A stretch of 64,000 nucleotides of DNA, taken from positions 6,386,001 through 6,450,000 of the forward strand of contig CP053167.1 in the NCBI GenBank assembly GCA_014607495.2. The letters are read 5' to 3'. Below, one piece after another: positions 47,601 to 54,308 of the stretch; the stretch's first letter is position 1, and each line of letters starts with the position of its first letter. Both the position numbers and the translations under genes were made by a program. Under the pieces are notes generated by a model. That model saw nothing but the letters and a program-made list of their open reading frames with translations. It was not told the origin of the DNA and made no database searches. This stretch comes from Carposina sasakii. Lineage: Eukaryota > Arthropoda > Insecta > Lepidoptera > Carposinidae.

Positions 47601-48149
47601 AATCATATGTATCATTTTCATTATTCTGTAATGAAAAAATACTATAATAATAAACTGGCTTTATGTTATACTGATACTGACAGTCTTTTATACTCCATAG
47701 AGACTAATGACTTTTATACAGACTTAAAAGAAAACTTCTTGAATTATTTCGATACTAGCAATTACGCTATGGATAATTGTTTTGATATTGTTCCTAAAAA
47801 TAAAAAAGTTCCTGGATTGTTCAAAGATGAATTAAGCGGTAAATTATTACTTGAGTTTGTAGGACTACGATCTAAATTATATAGTCTGAGAACGAACAGT
47901 TATGAAGTAAAGAAAGCAAAAGGAGTTAAAAAAAATGTAACTATGAAACTGAAATTTTCTGATTATACTAAAGTTTTATCAACTGGTAATGAGTTAATCG
48001 GTAAAAATGTTCTTTTTAAAACAATTAAGCATGAAATTTTTACCACAGAGCAAAACAAAGTGGCTTTGTCGAGAAAGGATGACAAACGTTTTATTTTGAA
48101 AAACAACATATCCACCATATCTTGGGGACATTATTATATTACAGTTTAG
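44607..48149 (+). CDS. polB: protein-primed DNA polymerase B
   Basis: 1180 residues. Family B, protein-primed polymerase that replicates the Polinton. N-terminal zinc-finger-like cysteines and histidines occur at residues 9-32 and about 325-345. A cysteine/histidine cluster at about 470-500 (DHCHFTGKYRGAAHSSC) resembles endonuclease VII-type zinc sites seen in these polymerases. The exonuclease has Exo I YADFET (D376, E378) and Exo II (HNLSGYDCHLF). The polymerase has motif A DCNNLYG (D769), motif B LLNNSIFGK and motif C YTDTDS (1021-1026). The reading frame is unbroken and of usual length. It lies 158 bases after the spliced gene on the same strand. AATAAA follows at about 48254. Confidence 0.95.
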   Translation: MPNFKTIFCSVCQKSILKKAFPGHLRSISHKNNTVLFYDDGIETVNSAFKGRIASYRIKADREQAPIGEELTITSPWQFIHSISFRLRKVLDSSISCHINVKVNFELFAKVILPRDDSIEIKSFATENISIFQNYKFDDLLNKITQVICDKVDEFQEKGSGWSLLDILYIETNINKYSPLGGSSYIDLPKKIKSKKGCVNVKNRDEYCFAWTVMSALYPNVKNPNRVSSYPHFTNVLNVDNMHFPVSLKDIQTFEKNNHDISINVYGIDEKINITGPLYKTLLRKKIHVNMLLIEKNARSHYCLIKDFTKLVRKQVTKHHGKLHFCDECLLFFKSDRDLANHVCGGVITLLPDHGTIMQFKNYHCMQNVPFIIYADFETILEPCFESTGDHTVMVQKHLPAAFAYYIICDYDKSRNHLVTYRGNNCAHVFVKRLQKDVKIIYKLIQSASESPVPIICDEKDLANFENAQYCYLCRNLLIDDKVRDHCHFTGKYRGAAHSSCNLKFRIPKFIPVFFHNLSGYDCHLFIRELSSFPGEIKVIPKNKENYISFTKFIQISTADFVAVRFVDSFKFLGASLEQLAKNLQQDDFINLSAFCDNENQAALLSRKGVYPYSYMSNWRVYEEKNLPSIEKFYNNLTDEAISESDYNHAKKVWHCFNINNLGEYTDLYVKSDVLILSDIFEKFRKTCKINYGLDPAFYLTAPSLSFDAMLLKTKVKLELLSDLEMVRMIQKGIRGGICLCSKRYAKSNNHYQPDYDPSQPNKYLMYVDCNNLYGFAMCSYLPYADFKLLNEMECKKIDIINIPNDSDYGYILEVDLEYPEKLHDFHNDLPFCAENFIPPGAKNVKLIPNLYNKYNYVIHYVHLKTCIQNGLRLKKIHKGISFKQRPYLKEYIDLNTQLRQISNSLFEQDFFKLLNNSIFGKTLEDTERRVDVKLVSAWRDERNKTKKMYTAERLISRPNFHSVSIFDENLVAIQLKREKVILNKPIYIGFTVLELSKNHMYHFHYSVMKKYYNNKLALCYTDTDSLLYSIETNDFYTDLKENFLNYFDTSNYAMDNCFDIVPKNKKVPGLFKDELSGKLLLEFVGLRSKLYSLRTNSYEVKKAKGVKKNVTMKLKFSDYTKVLSTGNELIGKNVLFKTIKHEIFTTEQNKVALSRKDDKRFILKNNISTISWGHYYITV

Positions 48150-48800
48150 TTAACTTAAGATATATTTATATATACGTATAATAAGATGTAAGTTGTTAAG
48201 TAACGTTGTAATATTATTTAATTTTTAATAGTTTAGACAATGTATAGTTTTAAATAAATTTGCTAAACAAAGTACACGACATTTTATTTTTACCTATACT
48301 TACATAATTTATAAAGGCTTTATAAGGGTCAGCGCATAGTTCCATGGATAGTCTGTCGTCTGCGCAGAGGCTAAGGGATTAAACAGGTTGAGACAAATTT
48401 AACAAGTTCTCAATATACGAGTCATATGATGTCGTAACCTGATGATCATATTTCTGAACCTAGAATTATTTTATAAATGTTATTTTACTTGTGCGCTTTC
48501 ATTGTAAGCACTTAACAAGTCGCAACCTGTTCCAAATATAATGCTGAATATGATGAAAATGATATCTAATATTGTACACATGCATTTACGTCAACTAACA
48601 AGAATGCATAGTCATGAGTTTTAATACAAAGTTTTAAGTGAAACTGTATTTGCGAATTTATCATCATAAGTCATTCGGCGCTCTCTACAACAGCAGCGGG
48701 TTCTAGTTTATTAATTTAATGTAAGTATTATCTAATCTCAATGTTAAATTAATTTTATTTTTTTTTTGAAATACATAAATTATATATTGTATTTATTTTT
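48150..48800 (+). other. intergenic and probable 5' UTR intron of the next gene
   Basis: No coding region. A consensus donor (GTAAGT at about 48721) and an acceptor (TTTTTACAG ending at 48804) bracket an 84-base probable intron just before the next start codon. Confidence 0.5.
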
Positions 48801-48807
48801 ACAGAAA

Positions 48808-49179
48808 ATGGAAGATTCAGCAGACATAATGTTCAGTCAGTACGCCCAGGATCCTTTAGAGAACTTTACTGAACAGTATCAGGATCTTTTAAAGAAATCT
48901 AAGAAACGAAGACAAAAACGTGAACCTACAAAGAAGACGAATGTTTCATCAAAGTCGTTCGTCATAAGCAAGGAAAGCCGTGGGATTAAGCTCATTCAAA
49001 TTAAAATATTGGATCTGCAGAAGGAATATCCACTGCTTAGGTCTGGTGAAGAGGACGGTGAAGAGAACGTAGTGTTAAGTGCGCAGTATGTAGTACAGGA
49101 CTCAATAGACGAAATTTCAGACCTGACGGAGGTTTTAGTTAAAAAGATTTCGAAAAGACTTTGTGGTGATATTGTTTAG
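48808..49179 (+). CDS. small charged Polinton protein, function unknown
   Basis: The start is taken at the ATG at 48808, three bases after a splice acceptor, giving 123 residues; the longer 137-codon frame begins in the intron. It has an acidic N-terminus (MEDSADIMFSQYAQD), a basic cluster KKSKKRRQKREPTKK that would serve as a nuclear localisation signal, then a hydrophobic/charged C-terminal half with alternating pattern. I do not recognise it. It is the last plus-strand gene and ends about 160 bases from the end of the convergent minus-strand cluster. AATAAA follows at about 49217. Confidence 0.65.
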   Translation: MEDSADIMFSQYAQDPLENFTEQYQDLLKKSKKRRQKREPTKKTNVSSKSFVISKESRGIKLIQIKILDLQKEYPLLRSGEEDGEENVVLSAQYVVQDSIDEISDLTEVLVKKISKRLCGDIV

Positions 49180-49340
49180 TTATGATTTGTTTTATGTTTG
49201 TTTTTTAATGTCATTATAAAATAAATGATTTATTCATCTAAAATACTATGTTTTATTATTTCTCTTAATTTTATTTTATGTTTTACTAATTTAAAAGCGC
49301 TGTATAAAAAAAACAGTATTTATTAAATGAAATTTCTTTA

Positions 49341-49838
49341 TTAAAATATTCCCATTGCTACATTGTTTGCTAAACACCATTGTTTAATATACAATACATT
49401 TTTTAAAGCACAATTTTTTTTATGTTGCAAGCAACTACTAACAAAATTATTACTGCCATATAGTTCAGATAAAGTCTTTAGATTTGGAATACCTGTGTCA
49501 GTTATATCTATAATATTTCCATCATCATATAATTCCTGTACCCACTTAATCTTTTCTTCACCTTTAACAATAATTCTCTGATCTTTTAAGTAGGGTTTAA
49601 TGATTTTACGAAATTCTTTATAATCAATATATCCATCGCTCCATCTATATCCTCTGGTTCTTTCGATCCAGCGTACATGCCTTTTTTCTTCATCAGTAAG
49701 TTTAGAAAAAGAGTATGGAGGTTTTATTAAAAATATGTTAGTATGATTGAAAGTACATATTACAAATTCTTTAACTATGAATTCATTTTTATAACTTTTA
49801 AAACCTTGTAAATCTACAAGTATGGTATTTTTATTCAT
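49341..49838 (-). CDS. 165-residue Polinton protein, possible RNase H-fold nuclease
   Basis: Last gene of the minus-strand cluster. Its ATG overlaps the major capsid stop codon in ATGA (49835-49838). It begins with a short beta-type motif (TILVDLQGF), has a central VKGEEKIKWVQEL block with a following ITDTGIPNL, and a C-terminal C-X2-H ... CALKNV motif. This order is reminiscent of DEDD-type 3'-5' exonucleases, but the first acidic pair is incomplete (Q in place of E), so activity is doubtful. Similar proteins accompany insect Polintons, from general knowledge. An AATAAA on the minus strand lies at 49334-49339, at the stop codon. Confidence 0.65.
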   Translation of the reverse strand: MNKNTILVDLQGFKSYKNEFIVKEFVICTFNHTNIFLIKPPYSFSKLTDEEKRHVRWIERTRGYRWSDGYIDYKEFRKIIKPYLKDQRIIVKGEEKIKWVQELYDDGNIIDITDTGIPNLKTLSELYGSNNFVSSCLQHKKNCALKNVLYIKQWCLANNVAMGIF

Positions 49839-51043
49839 GATATTTTTTTTACAATATTACTCAATGGCTTGTATTCGAATATACAATCGTTTAAAATCAA
49901 ACAATATGCCGCTGTCTGATCTGATATTTCTTGATCTGTTTCGATTTCAACTCGCACGTCTATCGAGCCCTTTAGCATTTCGTGTTGTCGGGAACAATCA
50001 ATAACAAATAAAGGAGCGATATCTTTGAATTGTTTTAAACTCATCAATGGTTCTGCTCGACGGCTGTGATACGACTGCTGAAATCTTGCATACTGTTCAT
50101 ATAATAAAGTAAACTTGTCTTCTGAAAAACTGATATTCAGTCCTTCATAGGGATAATATGATGAATTTAAAAAGACTCTTACATCACGTACATTACAATG
50201 GTCAAATTCAGCCATCGACAATTTACTATTATGTCGTCGATTGGTTTGTAAAGCAATTACAACAAATCGTGGTTTCTCTATTTGAGATGATGTTTTTATA
50301 GACCAAGTATGCTTGCGCGTTTTGGGTAGTAATGGGTATTCATACAGATCCCAATTTCGAAACGCTAATGGAATAGCTCGATCTTTCTCTAAATGTTTTA
50401 ATAAATTAATTCTCTCACGATCTTTTACTTTTACGTGTGGAACTCTCCAAATTATTTTACTGATAATAATATCCTCTATAACTTCACCTGTACTTAAAGT
50501 TATTGCATTTAGATTCGTATTACTTCTAAGTAATACTAACTCATGTTTACAGTTAATGATTATTTTTTCATAATCTTCTGCAAACCCTAATATTTTGTTT
50601 AACGGAATAGATGCTGAAAATACTCCACCATTAGTATTTTTTGTTCCCATAGTTGACCAGCCCCAAACGCAAGCAGATTTGGATTCGTTTTCATTCATAG
50701 ATAGATAAGATTTAATTGTAGTAGTTACACCAGCATTTTTAATTTTATCTATTTCCACTCCGTTTAATTCATATCGTATATCTTGAAATAAAAATAGGGC
50801 CGGATTATTAACAAAATGTACATTTGACACTTTCTCTTTAGTGGTACTGTTATAAACATTCACTTTTCCCTCGATATACAAACTACTAAGTGAAGGCAGC
50901 ACATACAGGTCCTGTTGATTAATAGGAATACGTATTTCGTCATTGTTATTGAAACTTGTCACATATGGTTTGTATGAATGATACTCAAAACTTTCAATGC
51001 TGTTGTCGTATGATGTTTGTTGAGATATATTTAAAATATTCAT
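49835..51043 (-). CDS. major capsid protein, probable double jelly-roll
   Basis: 402 residues, rich in beta-strand pattern and asparagine. The N-terminal block (IRIPINQQDLYVLPSLSSLY), a central LFQDIRYELNGVEIDKIKN motif and the position in the capsid cluster match the Polinton major capsid protein, whose relatives form hexons in adenovirus-like capsids. It is shorter than many family members. It starts in an ATGA overlap with the 48-residue gene and ends in an ATGA overlap with the 165-residue gene. The assignment is by pattern; a structural search would settle it. Confidence 0.72.
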   Translation of the reverse strand: MNILNISQQTSYDNSIESFEYHSYKPYVTSFNNNDEIRIPINQQDLYVLPSLSSLYIEGKVNVYNSTTKEKVSNVHFVNNPALFLFQDIRYELNGVEIDKIKNAGVTTTIKSYLSMNENESKSACVWGWSTMGTKNTNGGVFSASIPLNKILGFAEDYEKIIINCKHELVLLRSNTNLNAITLSTGEVIEDIIISKIIWRVPHVKVKDRERINLLKHLEKDRAIPLAFRNWDLYEYPLLPKTRKHTWSIKTSSQIEKPRFVVIALQTNRRHNSKLSMAEFDHCNVRDVRVFLNSSYYPYEGLNISFSEDKFTLLYEQYARFQQSYHSRRAEPLMSLKQFKDIAPLFVIDCSRQHEMLKGSIDVRVEIETDQEISDQTAAYCLILNDCIFEYKPLSNIVKKIS

Positions 51044-51186
51044 TTTATTAAGCGTACAAGCTTTAGGAATTCTTTATTGGTCTTGGTTAGCCTCTTTTTC
51101 AGCTGAAGCGGTGTGCCTTTGCGAGAAGTTCTTTTAAAACTGACTTGAACAGAGGATGTAGTAGGGCTTTTATTGAAGTTTATCAT
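51040..51186 (-). CDS. 48-residue very basic protein
   Basis: Fills the gap between penton-like and capsid genes exactly: its ATG overlaps the penton stop (ATGA, 51183-51186) and its TGA overlaps the capsid ATG (ATGA, 51040-51043). It has 11 lysines and 4 arginines in 48 residues, with runs such as FKRTSRKGTPLQLKKRLTK, and no acidic residue except one glutamate. Size and charge suggest a DNA-condensing or capsid-associated core protein, comparable in role to small adenoviral core peptides. That role is inference. Confidence 0.75.
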   Translation of the reverse strand: MINFNKSPTTSSVQVSFKRTSRKGTPLQLKKRLTKTNKEFLKLVRLIK

Positions 51187-51854
51187 TTTTTTCTAAAATG
51201 TAAATACAGCTGTATTTCTTCACCTCTTAAATTGATCTCTTTATTTTCAGCGTCTAGGAGTTTTATATTGAGAGCGCTTATAGAACTTTGATTAACAGGA
51301 AAATAAATTAAGTTTTTAGGTATTTCAATTATTCGATAGCCAGGTGGTACATTAGGCACAAATTCATAAATAATATGGCTTGATTTTCCGTTTACAAACG
51401 AACCACTAACTACGTCGCATTCGATCCGCACGATGGTTGTTGATAGAATGCTGACAGGATATTGTGATTCTGTACTTATATTGGCATTTATTGTTTCCTC
51501 TCCAAAACCTAAAATTTTGCCAAGTGATTTACTTTTATTAAAATGAATACATTTGGAGCAAAAGATGCTTGTTTTTAATGTATTATTATTACATGTTAAT
51601 TTCAATACAGTGTTTTTAATGTTGCTTTTCAAATAATCACAAATATCCTGAAGCTCGTAGGAACCTTCAGGAATTTCTATGATTTCATTGTCACCGTAGT
51701 AAAACTTATTGTTTCTTTCATCTATATTAGGAATAGAGTTGAAGGTTGAAAAATATAAAAGACCACATTCGTAGTCCCCTTGAAGTTCCAATGTTGGGGA
51801 ATAGTTGGTTATTAAAGATGCACCTCTCCCAGTTATAGACACAGTGAAAGACAT
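51183..51854 (-). CDS. penton-like minor capsid protein
   Basis: 223 residues with beta-rich pattern throughout, an FGEETINAN-type turn, then SGSFVNGKSSHIIYEFVP and a C-terminal EEIQLYLHFRKK. Placed directly before the major capsid gene, it fits the Polinton minor capsid (single jelly-roll, penton) protein in length and position. Four cysteines occur in the middle. The stop overlaps the next gene's start in ATGA. The function is inferred from family layout. Confidence 0.65.
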   Translation of the reverse strand: MSFTVSITGRGASLITNYSPTLELQGDYECGLLYFSTFNSIPNIDERNNKFYYGDNEIIEIPEGSYELQDICDYLKSNIKNTVLKLTCNNNTLKTSIFCSKCIHFNKSKSLGKILGFGEETINANISTESQYPVSILSTTIVRIECDVVSGSFVNGKSSHIIYEFVPNVPPGYRIIEIPKNLIYFPVNQSSISALNIKLLDAENKEINLRGEEIQLYLHFRKK

Positions 51855-51879
51855 TTTTATACTAACACTTTAATTTATT

Positions 51880-52266
51880 TCATTCTATATATAAATGTTT
51901 TTTCCAATATTTTCTTAAAAACTTTAAGCACAGATGACCACAGTTTGTAGTACCGAACGATTGATGTCGTACATAATTATAGTTTATAGGTAGGTTATGC
52001 ATATAATTTATTAGTTCTAATGGTGGTTTCAAATCACCAAAACTATCATAGTATTCAACATAATTGTTTTGCTTTACGAAGGCCACCCAATGCGTCCCAG
52101 GATTTAAATTGCTGTCCAAATTCAATATTCCACATTCATTCTTCCTAGGTTTAGAAGGTAATGTATCTCTCATGTAAACGCCTCTAAAGTAAGGAATATG
52201 ATGCGCATGTTCTAATATATCTAAGTTAGTCAGTGCACGTCTGGGCAGCGTCTTAATTAGTTTTTT
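51880..52266 (-). CDS. adenain-like maturation protease, entered by -1 frameshift
   Basis: From the frameshift site the frame is open for 128 residues. The first in-frame ATG (52173) is late: it would cut off a conserved-looking stretch (LPRRALTNLDILEHAHHIP) that lies upstream of it. Catalytic features are GTHWVAF (His), YYDSFG and NCGHLCLKFL (Cys), the order of adenovirus-type cysteine proteases that mature capsid proteins. No ATG exists between the frameshift heptamer and 52173. Expression as a fusion behind the pVI-like segment is therefore the simplest reading. Confidence 0.82.
   Translation of the reverse strand, partial: KKLIKTLPRRALTNLDILEHAHHIPYFRGVYMRDTLPSKPRKNECGILNLDSNLNPGTHWVAFVKQNNYVEYYDSFGDLKPPLELINYMHNLPINYNYVRHQSFGTTNCGHLCLKFLRKYWKKHLYIE
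52257..52266 (-). promoter_or_regulatory. -1 ribosomal frameshift site, pVI-like/protease
   Basis: On the minus strand A AAA AAC (52266-52260) is in phase with the pVI-like frame and is followed at once by its stop TAA (52259-52257). A -1 slip enters exactly the protease frame. No strong stem-loop is obvious downstream. Confidence 0.78.
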
Positions 52267-52598
52267 GGTGGATTCAAATATAAGCCGGCTCCTTTTTTAT
52301 GAGGTTTAATATATAAGCCTTTTCCAAGAGCTACTGCTTCCATCATTCTATTGTGTCTTTCAGATTCCTGGAGACTCTTTTGTGCAGCTTTAGAATCATT
52401 AACAGCTTTTGCTATACCTGCTGCTCCTCCAGCTAGAGAACCCAAAGCTGACAAACCAGCAAATATAGGAATAAGTGGCAAAAGTCCCCCACTTTTTGGA
52501 AGCGGAATACAACGCGGTAAACGAATTCCTTTTTTATTACCAAACTGTTTCTTTGCAGCTGCATATGCAAATTTTATAGCAGTGGCGATCCTTGGTTT
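52257..52598 (-). CDS. pVI-like glycine-rich segment of the phospholipase gene
   Basis: Open from 52598 to the TAA at 52257 (113 codons), with no good ATG of its own. It has a basic start, PLPKSGGLLPLIPIFAG and an amphipathic Ala/Gly-rich helix (LSALGSLAGGAAGIAKAVN). The C-terminus carries two repeats, GKGLYIKP and GAGLYLNP. In related insect Polintons this segment follows the phospholipase domain in one protein. Here a 1-base shift at the A-run 52596-52599 separates them. XGXG motifs could be cut by the element's protease, by analogy with adenain sites. The role is probably membrane or internal capsid protein. Confidence 0.7.
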   Translation of the reverse strand, partial: KPRIATAIKFAYAAAKKQFGNKKGIRLPRCIPLPKSGGLLPLIPIFAGLSALGSLAGGAAGIAKAVNDSKAAQKSLQESERHNRMMEAVALGKGLYIKPHKKGAGLYLNPPKN

Positions 52599-52983
52599 TC
52601 AGAGATTTCAGTTGGGACCGTATTTTTTTGATACCGTTTTTAAATGATTTTATGCCACTACCTGCCTTAATTTTTGCCTTCATAGCATTTTTCACTATCC
52701 ATGAAGCAATTTTTTCCCCTTTCCCAGCATCTTTTGATTTCAACCTTCTCTTAGCCATATTTAAAAGTTCTAAATCAGCTTTATTTCGAGCGCGGGAATC
52801 TTTATTAATGTAAGCAATGTCGTGATGCATGCAAGCTTCATCCAGTTTGTTTACACCTCTATCACCTTTACGTATCCTTTCTTGAAGTTTTGTTCCTGGA
52901 CCGCAATATTGATATCCAGGTAAATGTAACTCAAACGGTAAATGATCTATCAAATTATTAATTATACCACTGCCCCCTTTCAT
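52537..52983 (-). CDS. phospholipase A2 domain protein
   Basis: 148 residues. The parvovirus-type phospholipase A2 signature is present: a calcium-loop YQYCGPG at residues 25-30 and the catalytic helix DEACMHHDIAY with the His-Asp pair at 54-55. A lysine-rich helical region follows. The last about 18 residues (from KDRHCYK) are out of character because the frame shifts relative to the pVI-like segment. Such domains help membrane passage in parvoviruses; in Polintons the role is inferred. It starts 49 bases after the integrase stop. Confidence 0.85.
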   Translation of the reverse strand: MKGGSGIINNLIDHLPFELHLPGYQYCGPGTKLQERIRKGDRGVNKLDEACMHHDIAYINKDSRARNKADLELLNMAKRRLKSKDAGKGEKIASWIVKNAMKAKIKAGSGIKSFKNGIKKIRSQLKSLKTKDRHCYKICICSCKETVW

Positions 52984-53032
52984 CGATAATCATAAAGTGA
53001 GACATGGAGTTATTAATGAGCTATTTTTATAC

Positions 53033-53965
53033 CTAAAGCACTAATTCACTTTTGTTTACCCAACTGTTTTCTTTATCACTTAATCCTAACCATTTTACAA
53101 AAAGTTTATTTCCTTTTCTCTTAATAACTTTTTCAATGAGATAAAGGTCAGGATATTTAGTTTTTTGTAGTTCGTATCTATAAAAAGAACCTAGAATATT
53201 TTGATTATGTTTATCTGCTATTTGATAAGTTTGGGGATTAGTTTGCTTTATTTTCACAATGCGAAATATTTCCGTAGACCAATTGGGCGTATAACCTTTA
53301 TAGAAATCTCCTTTGTATTTACTTATACGAACAAAATCACCAACTCGAAATGTTGGTCCTTCTCGTATCTTTGGGTGTTGGGTTTTTATAATATTAGACC
53401 TCACTATAACCTCATTTGATTGGTTAACTTCAATTGGCCTGTATTTTGTAATACGATGTACTGTATTGTTATAGTGGTTAACAACAGAATCTATATTAGT
53501 TTGAAACCAATTATATCGTCCACATAGACTGAACGCTTTATAAAGGTGTAATTTTATAGTTCTTATTACCCGTTCTACAATAGATGCTTTTTTAACAGAA
53601 TATGTGGAATAATGATTAATATTATATTTACTCATTAACTGCTGAAAATTATCATTATAAAACTCTGTACCCAGATCTGTTTGTAAATTTCTAGGTTTTC
53701 TTGAAGATTCCGATAATATTCTATGCATTGCGTCCGTAACGTATTTTTTAGATTTTGTCTTCAATGGCTTCACCCATACGTATTTTGATAAAGCGTCAAT
53801 CACTACAAGAACATATTTATATCCTTTATTATACAAAGAATATTTTTGAAAATCCATAAGATCGGCTTGCCACAAATCATCTACCCCCTTTACAATAGTA
53901 TGTCTACGAAAAAAGTTTCTTCTAGCTGCTTTGTGAAGTTCGTTGACTATGTCTTGCTTACTCAT
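53033..53965 (-). CDS. retroviral-type integrase with C-terminal chromodomain
   Basis: The start is taken at the ATG at 53965, which overlaps the previous gene's stop by 8 bases; an ATG three codons upstream is possible. In the longer numbering (from 53977) catalytic residues are D39 (WQADLMD), D101 (QTDLGTEF) and E135 (SIVERVIRT). The C-terminal about 35 residues (YLIEKVIKRKGNKLFVKWLG ... SWV) form a chromodomain, which would direct insertion to particular chromatin. The length is typical of Polinton integrases and no break was seen. Confidence 0.93.
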   Translation of the reverse strand: MSKQDIVNELHKAARRNFFRRHTIVKGVDDLWQADLMDFQKYSLYNKGYKYVLVVIDALSKYVWVKPLKTKSKKYVTDAMHRILSESSRKPRNLQTDLGTEFYNDNFQQLMSKYNINHYSTYSVKKASIVERVIRTIKLHLYKAFSLCGRYNWFQTNIDSVVNHYNNTVHRITKYRPIEVNQSNEVIVRSNIIKTQHPKIREGPTFRVGDFVRISKYKGDFYKGYTPNWSTEIFRIVKIKQTNPQTYQIADKHNQNILGSFYRYELQKTKYPDLYLIEKVIKRKGNKLFVKWLGLSDKENSWVNKSELVL

Positions 53966-54308
53966 TCTTAACATCAAGTTTGGATGCTAGCATTAAATCA
54001 ATCTCTTTTTTTGTATAATGCTGGGTAATCAAATAATTAGTCGTTATTTTTTCTAAATTATGAAGATATGATTTGACTCTATCATGGATTGTTTTCATTT
54101 CATTTTTTAGTTCTTCTAAATATTTATCTACGTATTCTTTATTCACAGCTTCATCATTCTTTTCCGGTGTAAGTAGTCCTTTCAAAGTCGATGATTTCAA
54201 ATCAAATTCACCTGTATCTGACTTTACTAATGCATCGGTAAAAAAGTCAGTAAATTCTGATAGTCGTAAACGCTTATGAACGTGATGACCAAATTTGTCA
54301 ATATTCAT
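53958..54308 (-). CDS. 116-residue helical protein, function unknown
   Basis: The ATG overlaps the preceding gene's stop in ATGA (54305-54308), and the stop overlaps the integrase start. The middle contains LLTPEKNDEAVNKEYVDKYL, similar in style to the 'NKxYVD' linker seen in viral fibre proteins. It is followed by a long charged helix (EELKNEMKTIHDRVKSYLHN) likely to form a coiled coil. A trimeric fibre or scaffold role is possible, but I do not recognise the family. Confidence 0.65.
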   Translation of the reverse strand: MNIDKFGHHVHKRLRLSEFTDFFTDALVKSDTGEFDLKSSTLKGLLTPEKNDEAVNKEYVDKYLEELKNEMKTIHDRVKSYLHNLEKITTNYLITQHYTKKEIDLMLASKLDVKNE

